DNA of 64,000 bases from Codonopsis lanceolata. Lineage: Eukaryota > Streptophyta > Magnoliopsida > Asterales > Campanulaceae. Made by a program: the position numbers and the translations under genes. Positions within the stretch are counted from its first letter, which is position 1. The number at the start of each line of letters is the position of its first letter. Location of the stretch: positions 59,092,744 to 59,156,743 of the forward strand of contig CM028381.1 in the NCBI GenBank assembly GCA_013146195.2, given 5' to 3'. Below, piece by piece: positions 21,850 through 34,600 of the stretch. The notes beneath the pieces are model-generated. The model did no database searches. It was not told where the DNA came from and worked only from the letters and a program-made list of their open reading frames with translations.

Positions 21850-24060
21850 AGGTCCTCAACAATGTAATAACCCCTGTACGATGTGCTTTTAATAATAATA
21901 TGGATGTCTTTGCTTATTCCTTAGTTGCACCTAATTTAAAAGACGCATTAAATCATAATAATTATGATAATGAGTCATTTAATAAAATGGACCCAAAAGA
22001 TAAAAATTATCTACTTGAGCTTGCAAAGTCGGCCGAGTACCAGAACTGAGCCATTCATCGCCAGCCATCAAGACTCTGCCCACTATCAACCTGGGCCGAC
22101 AATGAAATCAAAGAAATCGAATCGGCAGCTACCTCCAAGGTCCGTAAAGAAAGGCACTCATTGATCTCCTCAAAGAATTCAGAGACATCTTTGCCTGGTC
22201 CTATGAAGATATGCCCGCCTAGATCCAGCCTATAGTCGAGCACCGGATTCCCACATACCCTGATGCTCGCCTGCCAAACAGCTCGCATCAAGCCGTAATG
22301 GTCACTACAAGTCAAAGAAGAAATCATGAAGTGTCAACTTTCATTCGAGTAGTTGAATACCCGACATCCAATATAGTGACTGCTCCCAAGCCCAACAGAA
22401 AGTCGACTGTAGACTCCGCGACCTCAACAAAGCTGCCGCCCAAAGATGACTTCCCCCGCCCAACATTGATATTGCAGGTAGATGCCGCCGCAGCCACAAA
22501 GTCCGATCCTTCGACGGCGGCATGCCGGGCTACAACCAAATCAAAATGGCATCGAAGACCGTGAGAAGACTTCTTCATTCACTCACCCTCGGGACTTACT
22601 GCTATACTGTCATGCCATTTGGACTAAAGAATGCCTGAGCCACTTACCGTAGGTCGCCACCACCCTCTTCCACCACATGATCCACAAAGAGATGGAGGTC
22701 TATGTCGATGATATGATTGTGCATTCCAAATGACGCCTACGGTGCTCACATTAAAGATCTTCTAAGTTCTTCGAAAGACTCAAAGCACCGATGAAGCTTA
22801 AACCCCACCAAATGTACATTCTGGGTTACCAAAGGCAAAGTCCGGATTCTTAGTAATGAGCAAGGCATCGAGATCGAGCCAAGAAAGATCAAAGCCATCC
22901 TAGAGATGCCACAAATTTAAAAACTCCCACCGAAGTCAAAGGCTTCCTAGGCCGGTAAAGACATCACCAAGCTTCATCGACAACCGACTACCACCGAGCC
23001 CTCTTTAAACTCCTAAAAAGAATACCAACCAAGTCTGGGACGCAGTGCCGCCTAGCCTTCGAGAAAATAAAGCCTACCTTACCAATCCCCCGTGCTAGCT
23101 CCACCCCATACACATAAACCTCTCCTCATATACTTAACCGTCACGTCACACCTCAAGAGGGCTATGCTCGCCCAAGAGAAGGAAAATTCCTACATTGAAA
23201 ATGCCATATATTTCATAAGTAGGAAGCTACAAGGAAGCGAGCTAAACTATTCTAAGACCGAAAAAGCCGCACCGGCCTAGTCCGGGCCACTCGAGGCTCA
23301 AAACCTATCTCCGTGGAAGGTCCATCAAGCTCATATCCGTGATGGACCCTATCAAATACATCTTCGCAGTCGTCACCGCCACCGACCGGCCAAGTGGTCT
23401 TTTCTTTCTTAACGAGTTTGACATAACTTATGTCACTCTCAAGTCTATCAAAGGAGCGCCATCGTTGCACTCACTTAGCCGATCTACCTCCTCAAGGCCG
23501 AAGATGCAACCGAGCCCTGGCCCTGATGAAGGTATCCCTGAAATCACCGACACCAGACACCCTGGTAGATGTTCTTTGACCTGAGCCGCAAACAAAGAGG
23601 CTTTGCATAGGAATCTCAGTTAATCGATCCTACGACTCTCATACTCCGCCGGCTATAAGGTTGGAGTTCGAATGTTCAAATAATATACGCCAGAATATGA
23701 AGCCTGTGTATTGCTGGCCTAGAAGAAGCTCTCAAAAGTGGGAGCTCAAGATCTCGAAGTCTACTTGAGACTCGGCCCTAATCATAAATCAAGTCGAAGG
23801 AAGACGGAGGACCCAGACCCTCGGATCCGGCAAATTTATCATGCCAAGTTAATAACCGCCCGATTTGGTTCTATCTCGCTCCATTACCTGCCACGAGATA
23901 GGAATCAATTTGCCGATGCCCCGCCACTCAAGGCCACTAGTCCAGCATTCCCGCCGAAACTAAAGTCCAACCATTTATACGGGAAGAAGGTCACTCCCCA
24001 AGATTTCAAAATCAACGCAGCCTCCGAAGCGCACCACGAGCCCCGGTATGCCGACATCTT
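21850..24060 (+). pseudogene. pol: Tat C RT, RNase H and second (archaeal-type) RNase H
   Basis: Heavily frameshifted, but landmarks can be followed against Tat B. RT motifs are near 22330-22920 (a damaged PKPN..DL.K block, MPFGLKNA near 22613, YVDDM near 22700). A first RNase H follows, with MDPIKYIF and FLNEFDITYVTLKS (23340-23440). A second RNase H block ends in HYLPRDRNQFAD (about 23882-23920). Two RNase H domains before integrase are characteristic of Tat. Most lesions are 1-3 base deletions. Confidence 0.8.
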
Positions 24061-25179
24061 AAATCTGCTTCCGAAAAAATATTTATCCTCCCCGACCTAG
24101 ATAAAAGGGGGAAGAGTCTCCCCGCGAAGACAGCCTCCAATTCGTGCTCACGCCTGTACTGTATAAGAGGCATTATCAAGGCCTCAACTTACTATGTGTC
24201 AATCGTGCCAAAGTCGAAAGCAAATTATGGATCAACTACATGGTGGTACCGTGGCCCCACATGAATGGCCATATGCTATCAAAGAAAGTCATCCGATGGG
24301 TACTATTGGAGTACGCTCAAACCGATCAGATTCGCTGTGGTGCGACATCATGACAAATGTCAGCGCATTATTGCCAATCTACAAAGATGTGCCCCCACAC
24401 ATCCTATACAACTCCACAAAGACTCGGCCCTTCTCAACACGTGGGTATCGACGCCATAGCCAAATTCACCCGAAAAGCGGATCAGCCAATGGCCACGAAT
24501 ACGCCCGGTAGTCAGCGGCCGATTACACAAAGCTGCGGGTAAAAGCCTCTTCCTACAAGGTCCTAAACGCCGAAAGGTGTCCGAATTTATCCGGCCAATA
24601 TCATATACCGCTACGGGTACCTTTCGAAATCATCTCAAACACAATCCGGCCTCTTTTTTGAGACGCGAACTGCCCGCTGGAACAGTTCAAGATCCAAAGA
24701 TACAAATCTCCCCTACCCGCCACAAGCCAATGGTGCCTTGAAGCTGCCAACAACAAAACTCTCGAGAACATCATCGAAAAATGGCCGATACAGAAGAGAT
24801 CGCTGCAAAATTGCCACTAGCCCTCTCTGGCTACCGCACGCCACCAAGACACCCATCGGAGCTACCCCTACTCTTCGCATACGGCATGGAAGCTGCATTA
24901 CCAATAGGTGAAATTCCATCATCGGAGAGTAATGATGGAAGTTCGATATAGCGTAAATTGATCGGGTCAAAGGGCGGCACGAAGAACCGGCCCTAATGAT
25001 TTAACGACGCCAGCACACCCGCATATCGAGGCGACGCCCGAGCCTTCAACAAAAAAGTCAAAGGTCGCGATATCCAAGTTGGAGAACTTGTGTTGAGAAA
25101 ACCCCCAAAGTTATGTTGATACTAGGGGAAAATGGAAGTCTCCCCTGACGAGACCGTACATTGTTAAGGAGATCCGATC
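24061..25179 (+). pseudogene. pol: Tat C integrase, left-contig copy (to gap)
   Basis: Recognisable blocks are LYKRHYQGLNLLCVN (24160-24205), the zinc-finger part with HGGTV..PHEWPY, the catalytic-core pieces and the C-terminal block before the gap, ending ..TTGTTAAGGAGATCCGATC at 25179. Nearly every block is out of frame with the next. The same stretch occurs again, inverted, at 49569-48455 with different small indels. The two look like independent noisy readings of the same integrase, or two close copies. Confidence 0.82.
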
Positions 25180-25279
25180 NNNNNNNNNNNNNNNNNNNNN
25201 NNNNNNNNNNNNNNNNNNNNNNNNNNNNNNNNNNNNNNNNNNNNNNNNNNNNNNNNNNNNNNNNNNNNNNNNNNNNNNN
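25180..25279. other. Assembly gap of 100 N
   Basis: Exactly 100 undetermined bases. This round size is a scaffolding placeholder, not a measured length. The left flank is plus-strand Tat integrase; the right flank is minus-strand Athila RT. Neither flank continues into the other. Confidence 0.97.
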
Positions 25280-26210
25280 GCAATCTTCTTTAAACTCAAA
25301 GTAGCATCCTTCTCCAAGGAATTGCATAAAGGAAACAGCAATTTTGGAAAAGTCTTTGATAAATCGGCGATAGAATCCCATGCCCAAGAAAGCTTGAATA
25401 CCTTTCATATTTGTTGGGAGGAGGGAGTTTTTCAATAACTTCAATCTTGGCACGATCCTCCCTACATACCCGGAAGAAATTTTATGCCCAAGAACAATAC
25501 CTTCATTCACCATGAAATGGCATTTTTCCCAATTTAAAGACAAGATTCACCTCCTTGCACCTTTCAAGCACCTTGGTAAGATTCCATGACTTAACTATCA
25601 AAATTTTCCCCAAATACGAAAAGTCATCCATGAAAATCTCACTCCTTTTCCACCATATCCGAAAAAATGGCCATCATGCATCGTTGAAAGCTTGGAGCAT
25701 TGCACAACCAAATGGCATCCGCCTGAAAGCAAAAGTACCATACAGCAAGTAGGTAGTTTTCTTTTGATCTTCTGAGCTATAAAATTGAAGATAGCCTCGA
25801 GAACCCATCAAGAAAACAATAGAAGTCATGTGCCGCCAATCTATCCAACATTTGATCAAGAAAGGGAAGAGAAAAATGATCTTTTCCTTGTTGCTTTGTT
25901 GAGCCGTCAAAATCCATACATACTTCCATCCCACCACTTGTCTTGTAGGAATAAGCTCATCATCTTCATTTGGAGTCATGGTTATCCCACCCCTTTTGGC
26001 ACATATTGATGGGACTAACCCAAGGACTATCGGAAATCGTAGAGATAATGCCCAGATCAAGCCACTTGATAATCTCTCTTTCTTAACCACCTCCTTGAGT
26101 TGAGGGTAAAGACGCCTTTGAGCTTCAATTGAAGGTTTGGCCTCATTCTCAAGGTGAATCTTAGCATGCAAATAGAAGGGCTTATCCCTTGATATCTCCA
26201 AGAGACCATC
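25280..26210 (-). pseudogene. pol: Athila reverse transcriptase, N-terminal and central part
   Basis: Minus-strand blocks LENEAKPSIEAQRRLYPQLK, DDELIPTRQVVGW, YGTFAFRRMPFG and the NWEKCHFMV region are in RT order and end at LEKDATFEFKEDC beside the gap. Stops and phase shifts separate them. The plus-strand copy at 49670-50550 covers the same interval at high identity with different indels. Confidence 0.87.
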
Positions 26211-26237
26211 CGATAGCTCCCATATCTTTCAACACCC

Positions 26238-27179
26238 TCACCAATTTTTCTTCTTGAGATGGAGATTAGAAGAAATAATCACCGAAGTGTTCTCATTCTT
26301 GCCCAAGAATACATACTTCATGTGTGGTGGGAGAGGCTTCAATTCAAGAGGGAGGCTCAATAATGAAGGCTTCAATTGATTGCATGTCTCCTTTGATAGA
26401 TCAAGAGATTCCCTTGGAGCTTTCACATATCTACCTTGCAAGGAAAACTTGTCACAAGATATGAAATTCACATTTTCATCACAAGTTAATTCATTGTTGT
26501 GTGCAAGTGTAGAATCATGCAAAGAATTGGAATAACAATGAAGATTTTTATCAAAAGGATATTTGGGATGAATGTCTTGGAAGACTTCATCCACACATTT
26601 GTCAATCACATCAACCCTTGAACATTCTTCCACTTCCCCCGGATATTTCATGGCCTTAAAGACATTGAAGGTGACTTCTTGATCATGCACCCTCATAGTA
26701 AGTTCTCCTTTTGCCACATCAATCAAGGTTCTCCTGGTTGCCAAGAAAGGCCTTCCAAGAATAATTCGCACTTCACAATCCTCTTCCATGTCAAGCACTA
26801 AGAAATCCGCCAGAAGGATGAGCTTATCAACTTTCACAAGAACATTCTCAATAACACCTTTGGGATAAGCTAGAGACCTATCCGCCAATTGAAGAGTAAC
26901 CGAAGTAGGCATAGCTTCACCCAATCCAAGCTTCCTATAAACCGACGATGGCATGAGATTAATGCTTGCCCCCAAATCACACAATGCCTTACCTATAAAA
27001 TTCTCCCCAATAGTGCAAGGAATTACAAAGCTACCCGGATCTTTCAATTTTGGAGGAGGCTTTTGTTGTAGTATGGCACTACATTCCTCCATCAAAGATA
27101 TAGTTTCATAATCCTCAAGTCTTCTTTTCTTGGAGAGGATGTCTTTCACAAATCGGGCATAAGAAGGCATTTGTTCCAA
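26238..27179 (-). CDS. pol: Athila protease region, open for 313 codons
   Basis: An uninterrupted minus-strand frame. After MEQMPSYARFVKDIL and KPPPKLKDPGSF, the protease active site reads ALCDLGASINLMP (about 26990-26950), using the DLGAS variant typical of Athila. The flap and C-terminal block is IILGRPFLAT near 26770-26740. It is preceded by gag in another phase and followed by RT after a frame break. The best-preserved coding piece in the element. Confidence 0.87.
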   Translation of the reverse strand: MEQMPSYARFVKDILSKKRRLEDYETISLMEECSAILQQKPPPKLKDPGSFVIPCTIGENFIGKALCDLGASINLMPSSVYRKLGLGEAMPTSVTLQLADRSLAYPKGVIENVLVKVDKLILLADFLVLDMEEDCEVRIILGRPFLATRRTLIDVAKGELTMRVHDQEVTFNVFKAMKYPGEVEECSRVDVIDKCVDEVFQDIHPKYPFDKNLHCYSNSLHDSTLAHNNELTCDENVNFISCDKFSLQGRYVKAPRESLDLSKETCNQLKPSLLSLPLELKPLPPHMKYVFLGKNENTSVIISSNLHLKKKNW

Positions 27180-28747
27180 AGCATCGGCAAAAGGAATGTT
27201 GATGTGAAGCTTCTTGAAGATTTCAAGGAACTTAAGAAATTAGTTGTCATCCTTTGCCTTTTGGAGCCTTTGCGGAAATGGAGGTGGAGGATACACTCTC
27301 TCTTTGACCGGAGGTGGGGGAATTGGCTCAATCTTCTCCTTGGATTTTTCTTGCACTTCTTCACAATTTTTCTCACCCACCTTCTCTTCACCCTTCTCAA
27401 CTTGCAACTCTCTCCCACTTCTAAGAGTAACCGCTTTACATTGCTCTTTTCCCTTCGGGTTGGTTTCGGTATCACTTGGAAGGTTTCCTTGAGTTCTAGA
27501 ATTCATGGAAGATGCCATTTGACCCATTTGAATTTCAAGGTTTCTCACGGAAGATTGGGTGCTAAGGATTATGGCTTGTTGATCTTGGATGATTTTTAGA
27601 AGGTCCTCCATGGGTATTTCTTTCTTTGGTGGAGGTTGAGGTGGATTTTGATTTTGGTAAGGTGGTTGGGTTAGGTATTGTGGTTGGTGTTGGTGGGGTT
27701 GGTTAGAGAATCCGGGAGGGTTATTGGAATTTCGATTTTGGGTTGAGGAGGAGGGTTGGTTTTGGTTGTTGCTCCAAGAAAAGTTGGGGTGGTTTCGCCA
27801 ACCCGGATTGTATGTGTTTGAATATGGGTTGTTTTGATTCCGGTTGAAGTTGGACACAAATTGGATTGATTCCATTTTCAAATGGCAAACATCCGATGTG
27901 TGAGGGCCTCCACAAAGGTCACATGCCACTTTTTGTGGAAGAAGAGTAGCTTGCAAGATCTTGGTAAGCTCCGCTACTTGAGCGGTCAAGCTAGCAACTT
28001 CAGTTGAAGATTCACGAACCATGGCAACACTCCTTTGAGCTCCTCTTTCACTTCCCCAAAAATGATTGTTTGAGGCCATCTTCTCCAACAAAGCATACCC
28101 TTCATCAACATTCTTTGTCATAAATGCTCCACCCGCGGCCGAATCAATAGAAGTTCTTGTTGATGGAGCAAACCATTATAAAATGTTTGCACTATCAACC
28201 ACCGGGGCAATCCATGATGCGAGCACTTCCTCAACATATCCTTGTATCTCTCCCAAGCTTCATACAACGTCTCACCATCAAGTTGAAGAAAAGAAGTGAT
28301 GGCATTCCTCAATTGGACCGTCTTCGCCAGAGGATAGTATTCCTCCAAGAAAGCTTGCCTAAGCTCTCCCCAATTTGTGATAGATCCTGGAGTCAACGAG
28401 TTCAACCACATTTTCGCTTTATCCCTAAGAGAGAAAGGAAACAAACGAAGGCGTATGGCTTCACTCGACACTCCATTCATCTTGAACGTGTCACAAATCT
28501 CCATAAAGTTCATGATATGATCATGAGCATCCTCGGTCACTAATCCCCCAAATTGGACGTTCCCTTGGATTAGAGAGATGAGAGATGGCTTGATCTCAAA
28601 ATTGTTGGCGACCACGGGAGGTCTCACAATTCCCGGTAGATAATCGTTCATGAAGGGAATAGTGAAGTCATGGAGTGGCCTCTCTTGCTTAATGGGATTC
28701 TCTCTATTCCTCCTTTCATTAGCCCCTTGGGCTTCTTCTCTATTCAC
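27180..28747 (-). pseudogene. gag: Athila Gag
   Basis: The first part (28747-28118) holds a retrotransposon gag domain: FEIKPSLISLIQ, LRLFPFSLRDKAKMWL and the TLYEAWERYKDMLRKC block. A frameshift near 28120 leads to the second part (28121-27240), with a C-x2-C-x3-H-x4-C knuckle (CDLCGGPHTSDVC, near 27925-27890) and a long Asn/Gln/Pro-rich tail. A final phase change precedes the protease. Gag packages element RNA. The tail's low-complexity composition matches other Athila Gags. Confidence 0.88.
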
Positions 28748-29048
28748 CCTTTCATTAGCCTCTTGGACTTCTTCTCAGGGAATATATTCGGCACCCGCTT
28801 CTGCCATAGTTCTTTGCACTCTAGGCGAAGTCGGATAGTTCTTTCGATTTCCGGATCAATCAGCAACAATGAAACTTTTGCCGATCGGGTGTGTCGCATA
28901 CACCTACACACAAGCTCAAAGAACTATACCAAAAGATCAAGTGCAATAGCCCAAGAAACAATAATAATTAAAAACAAGAAAATAAAAATATCTAAATTAC
29001 AATCTCAAAAGCAACTATTATGATATCTTAAAACAACACCGTGCTTCC
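28748..29048 (-). other. Athila 5' leader
   Basis: About 300 bp between PBS and gag. A frame continuous with gag may begin in it (near 28860), but I cannot fix the start codon. Otherwise AT-rich with no features. Confidence 0.6.
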
Positions 29049-29063
29049 TCGGCAACGGCGCCA
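29049..29063 (-). promoter_or_regulatory. Primer-binding site, Athila
   Basis: Minus-strand TGGCGCCGTTGCCGA, a few bases past the LTR end. This string is the well-known Athila PBS, complementary to the 3' end of tRNA-Asp. Confidence 0.88.
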
Positions 29064-29069
29064 AAAACT

Positions 29070-30714
29070 TGTTGTGCGCGAACGCAACACAGGCAAGATT
29101 ACCCGATCAAACAAGTAATACCGTGATAAAGTAGAGTGTCGAACCCACGAGGAAGCAATTTGGTTGTTTTTAATGAGTACCAAGCACGTTGCAATTTTAA
29201 CTATATTTAGACGAACGATTTTGAGTGAATTAACTAATTAATTAAGCTAAAACAAGAAATTAAATAAAGCAATATTAAAATGAGGTTGACTTCAAGGAGA
29301 GGGGATCTAGGGTTTTGATTTTCAATTGGCTCTTCCGTTGTGATTTAATAAGGGGTTGTTATTAAAACTATTCTATTTTTTTGGAAGTCGGGGATTCAAA
29401 AATCATCGTTAAGGGCTGTCGTTTCGTATAACGATGCTAATTAAAGATATAAATTCACGGGCTTTCGCTACGTATAAATTTATCCAATTAATCACTTCCA
29501 AACACAAAACCCCAATTGACTATTTTAAAGAGGATTAATAACTTAGATTAACCCAACCAAAAACAACTATGTTGTATTTTCCAAAATTACAAAATCATTT
29601 TCATGCATTAAGTAATTTTTAAAATCATGTATTGGGTGATCAAATCAATACAAGCATTAAGAACAAAACATAATACCCAAAAATAAGTGAATATAAATTA
29701 ATAACAAAACCCTAAATTTAAATCACAACATCCAAGCCAATATATATATCAAAACCCTAGGCAATTAATTTAGTTCATAATGCTAAGGAAATAAATCAAA
29801 TCTTCAATGAAAAATATTGACATTAAATAAAAATATAAATTAAAGTGTACAATACTTTACAATGAAGGAGATGATTGGAGTTCCTTGGCTTCTTTGGCTA
29901 AACAATAATGGAGGAACAATGGAGAGAAGAAAATGGGGTGTAAAATGGTGGCTGATCCTCTCTGCTTTCAGTTCCTCTCTTTTTGTTTCTTCTCTATTCC
30001 AGCCTTCTCTGTCCGAAAATGGAGCTCCCAGATTCTTACAAAGGTTGCTAGGGCACTCATGGGGGCAAATTAGGAAGTTTCAATAAGTTTTGGGGGCAAA
30101 AAGGGGTAAGAAAAGGAGTTTGGGTCAAGGCTGGGACACGGGGCTCCAGGGATGAGGTTCGCGGGTTGCCCAGGAGAAATGCACTGGAACTTGTGAGAGG
30201 TGGTGGGCTTGAAAGCGGGTAGGTGGGCTGGAATGGTGCGGGTTGGATCCGGATCCGGGAAGGAAGGGACGCGGGTCACTGGTTAGTGGAGGCAGTGACG
30301 TGGTGCATTCTGGTGGAGACAGCGCATTAATGAAAGAATGGACCGGAATGAAATTGCCCTCAACTTCGAAGTTGCTCGGTCCTTCATGTTCTTTGCCGAA
30401 ATTCTTTGCCGACCTGCACTTCGCGATTTAGTCCTCGATTTAGTCCTCGGTTAGCTTTGGCTTGTTGCACATTGCACATTGAAATCTTTGACGGACTTTA
30501 ACGGCAAGTGACCAAACTTAACATTGAAGCCCGGAATTGCCTCGATTTGCATATATTGAGCCATAAAAACTCGAATATCTCTGAGATACTTACATAAAGC
30601 ACAAAATACATAAAAATAATATCTCAAATGCAATTAATTATCAACCAAAGCTCAAAATAACCAATAAAATTCCGGAAAATTAATGAAAATAATGGGAAAA
30701 TTACAAGCTTATCA
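29070..30714 (-). repeat. Athila 5' LTR (about 1.65 kb)
   Basis: On the minus strand it runs from TGATAAGCTTG (30714) to ..GCGCACAACA (29070). It aligns with the plus-strand LTR at 54052-55730. The ends match at roughly 90% by eye, but the middle (about 30100-30450) differs much more, so these LTRs are not a young pair. Its 5' edge touches Copia B coding sequence at 30715. Confidence 0.82.
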
Positions 30715-30715
30715 C

Positions 30716-31267
30716 TTGCTACTAAATGTATCATAAGATATGTTTCAACCACTAAAAATCTGGGTATCTGGTACTTGAAAAGGAACAACTTCGATCTAGT
30801 TGGGTACTCAGATGCAGACTATGCAGCCTGCAAAGTTAGCAGAAGAAGCACCAGTGGGACCTGTCAATTTCTTGGAAATAGACTTGTCTCATGGTCATGC
30901 AAGAAGCAAGGATCAGTTGCAAACTCAACCACAGAGGCAGAATACATTACTGCTAGTAGCTGTAGCTCTCAACTATTATGGATGAAGCAGTAACTAGTGG
31001 ACTACAACATCAAGAATGCAAATCGTCCCATTATGTGTGACAACACTTCTGCAATTTCAGTCTCAAAGAATCCAGCTGATGCATTCAAAGACAAAGCACA
31101 TTGATGTCCATTATCATCTCCTCAAGGATCATGTGGAAAAAGGTAACATCAGTTTGGAATACGTTCCGACTGAACGTCAATTGGTTGATATACTCACCAA
31201 GCCACTAGATGCTACCAAGTTTGCTTATTTAAGGAGAAATCTTGGTATGATTGATCCTACAGCTTAA
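30716..31267 (+). pseudogene. pol: Copia RNase H, C-terminal part of pol
   Basis: RNase H motifs are VGYSDADYA, SRRSTSGTC, the catalytic-region TTEAEY, and the C-terminal YVPTERQLVDILTKPLD block (about 31165-31212), ending LGMIDPTA with a stop at 31265-31267. One stop at about 30993 and a phase break near 31015 interrupt it. RNase H removes the RNA strand during reverse transcription. Confidence 0.9.
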
Positions 31268-31681
31268 AGTTTAATTTTTTATTTACAAGCTTTCTTTCAT
31301 ACCGGCAGACTTAGTTGCAACTAACTTTGTTCATGATATAGTTCAACCACTCTAAGACCAGGTTAGTATCTCAACTATTAGTCTATTAAAGCGTAAAAGA
31401 TTTTCTAAAAAAGGCAAAGGGGTTAAAAGTCACTTTTTGTTAATTACTTTGAAAATATGTTGCGTTACAGCCTGGATGAAAGACACTCGTCACTCATCCA
31501 AGGCCCTTTTCGCTAAAATGACTTTTCTTCTCCTTCAAATAGACTTTGAACCGCCCTTTCAAACCTGTACGAACCCTCTCTCTCTCACATATTTTCTCTC
31601 TCTACCTAAACCCTCCTCTCTTCTCTGCAACTGCTTCCTCTCTCTCCATCTATTCTTTGCTTCTTCTTCCCTACAGTAACA
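31268..31681 (+). promoter_or_regulatory. Spacer with CT-rich leader before the downstream ORF
   Basis: After the pol stop there is about 290 bp without features, then a CT-rich stretch (31555-31678, many CTCTCT runs) right before AACAATGG. It resembles the 5' UTR of an ordinary plant gene. A TATA-like TTCAAATAGA lies near 31536. A separate promoter for the downstream ORF is possible but unproven. Confidence 0.4.
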
Positions 31682-34600
31682 ATGGTAAGCGTTTCATTAC
31701 TCATTAGTTTACTATCTTCTGATTTATGCTTATTATTTCTTTTTCTAAGTCATATTTTTTGAGAAATCCGAAAGGACGCTTTGCGTATCCTGACGGTTTC
31801 CGCCATTGTTGTTCATTTCAAAACCTTGAAACTAACAATTTTCTCTATACTTTGGATACTCATTTTTCTGCGAATCATCTGTTAATGTTTCTCTATTTTT
31901 AACTATTCAAACATTCAAGGGTTTCAATTTTTCTGTCTGAAAATTTATTTTATTTCTTAAAAATGAAATCTTTGATTGTTTGTTCTGTCTCGAGAAAAGC
32001 CCTAATTCCTGAAAATGATTTTTCCAGGTGAAATCATCTGCAAAGTCTAATACTGGCAAGAAGAAGGTGCTTGATCCAGAAAGAATCATTCACCCTAGCC
32101 CCTCCGTCAACATCCTTGGGTTTCCTCTCTATCCTGCTGCTCACGATATCATTCCGACACTAGAACCCAAGATGTACCTCCTCGGCATGTGCATTGACCT
32201 ATAGACAGTTCGCACATTCTCTGCCGGAGCCAAAATGTGTGACAACATGAACGAGTCCGGGATTCAACCCCAAGACTCCGTTGTCATTCGAGGATGGATT
32301 CGTGGATTTCCGTTTTCTCTCTCTGCCAAAGTAATCTCCAAGGTTATTGGTGTTCACTACGACAGAGAGATGGAGTTATCCATTGCTGAGGCTAAAAGAG
32401 CGTGGGAAGCAATGAGGGGAACCAACACTCCAAGGGAACCTCAAGGCAAAATGCTGAGGAACGTCTTTCCTTGGACATATACTGTTCCAGTCATCTACTG
32501 GACAAATCCCTTATGTTCAAGAATGGAGCCCATGACAACTTCACAGTTCAACAGCTCAACCTTTCAAGCGCCATTCACCGGAGGACTCGCCTCAACTACG
32601 GTGCTATCATCTTCAATGAGCTCCGCAATTATATTGCCAAAGTGAAGGAGAGTCCTTGCTTCAAGAGACCCTTTGTCAGGCTCATCAACTCCCTGCTGAG
32701 GGATACGCCTCAGATCAAGTCTGCCGTTCTTAAAGAAGAACTTATCAAAGTTTCTAAAGACAAATAGCTGACGGCTACCTTCTTCAATAAATACATTGAA
32801 TGGGAGAACATAAGGAGACATCAAAGAGGGCTACCAAACATTGCTGCTGAAATGTTAGCCGAGCCCACTCCCATGATGGTCAGATGATTTGACATGGAAG
32901 CATATGATGCTGCCAGTGCATCCATCCGTGCAGACATGGACAAGTTCAAGAAAGCAACCTCTACCGTTGCTCGTAATGTCCATCAAGAGGCCAAAGACCT
33001 AGCTGACAAATCAGAACACATTCTAAAGCGGATTAAGGTTGCCAAGGCCAGGAAGGCAGCTAGTTTCTCACCAGATGAGAGTGAAGTTCTGGCAGACATT
33101 TTCGCCAAGGACAAAGCTGCCGTTGGTGCCAAGGCAAGAAAAGAAGCTGAAAAATACATTGAAGAGCTTCAGGAAGATTGGATTCGGAAGGAACTGAAAG
33201 TTGGTAGACGTGCAAAGTCTGTTGGCAGCTCATCTGCCGCTGCTGGACAACCTTCTTATCCTCAGCCTTCTCACCTTGAACCAACAACCTCCACTCCCTA
33301 GCCATCCCCAACCCCAAAACGAAAACCATCATCTGACCAACCCTCTCCTTCACCCAAGCCTAAACGTAGCCGACTACGTAAAGGACTACCGACCAAGCCA
33401 CCAGCAGACCCTATCAACTCTGCCGATGAAGCTACTGGATCTCTTATCCAACAGCTGAGGCAGTGAAGGAAGTCTGTTGGCACCCAACCTTCTACCCCTT
33501 CTTAACCCAATCTCACTGAGTCATCTACTTAGAGGGAATCAACCCCTCCAAAGGAGCCTATCCCTCAGGAGGAGCCAATAACTCAGGAGGAGCCTACCAG
33601 ATCACCCTCTCCAGCCCCTCCTTCTCCCTTCAACTACTCACCAAAGCCTTCTACCCCATCTTTACCCCCTCGTAATCCAACCAACCCAACTACACCATCC
33701 GAACGAAACCAGACCACCCCTTCCCAAACCAACCCTTTTTCACAATCAGACCCAAGCCAACCTATCCCCCTGATCCTAACACCTTGGTATCCCCTACCCT
33801 TTCCTCTGCTTCTATGAGATTCATCTTCGAACTCTCGTCAGTAGCAGACCTCTTTCCCAAACCTGCTCCCCTTTAACCAAAACCTACCCCTTTGAGACCA
33901 GAAGACATTTCATATCCCCCTCCTTCCTTTTGGTTCTCAACTGAACCCCTACCAACCCATTCAAATGTCTGTGATCATTCGGACATAGATATTGAAATCC
34001 CCCAACCCCTCCTCACACAAACTCCTCTTCTACCCATACCTTTCCTACACCCGACTCTTCTTCCTCTAACTCAGCCACTCCACCTCTCCAGCAGCCCTTC
34101 CGCCCTGTCACCTCTGCCGACGCTACCTCGTCTGCCAGCATTGAGCACATTCACGTCGGTCTCGACCCTTCTCCATCCCAATCGGCCAACTCAGAAATTC
34201 TTAGTCACCTGGATGCCATTTATAACAGACTGGGAGAACTTACCAGTATCTCCACAGCTGCTGCTGAACTTGCAACTGCAACGTCCAAGGTTGCCGACAG
34301 GAATGCCACCATTGTTCGCCAATTTCAAGAGGATGTGTGGACAAGGTTTGGAGAAATGTGGCACGAGTCCACCGACCTCAAAATCAACATGGAAGCTCAA
34401 TGCAACGAGTGCGTCAGACTCTGCTCAACTCTTTTCTGGCAGCTCTTCCACAGCATAACTCTTCATCTGGGTCACAGACGCCCTTCTGTTCTAGAACTGA
34501 ACGATCTCGCTCTTAACGCATCCCATGATCGTATCAATGCCGAGCGTGAACGTGATCTGGCCATCACGGAGGAGAGACAACTATGGTCTATGAACCGAAC

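Larger units (their letters stand above)
15135..25179 (+). mobile_element. Ty3/Gypsy Tat-type element 'Tat C', 5' LTR to integrase
   Basis: Complete in order from the 5' LTR through leader, gag, protease, G-patch, RT, dual RNase H and integrase, stopping at the N gap. It is inserted in the RT gene of Tat B. The matching 3' part is the minus-strand block 49569-39842. Indel density rises from gag towards the gap, so residual sequencing error is likely in the pol part. Confidence 0.9.
25280..30714 (-). mobile_element. Ty3/Gypsy Athila-type element, 5' LTR to RT
   Basis: On the minus strand the order is LTR (30714-29070), PBS, gag, protease, RT, stopping at the gap. The PBS TGGCGCCGTTGCCGA and the DLGAS protease site are Athila hallmarks. 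The element lies in Copia B: its LTR edge at 30714 abuts the Copia RNase H coding sequence. The continuation (RT to 3' LTR) is probably the plus-strand block 49670-55730. Confidence 0.88.
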
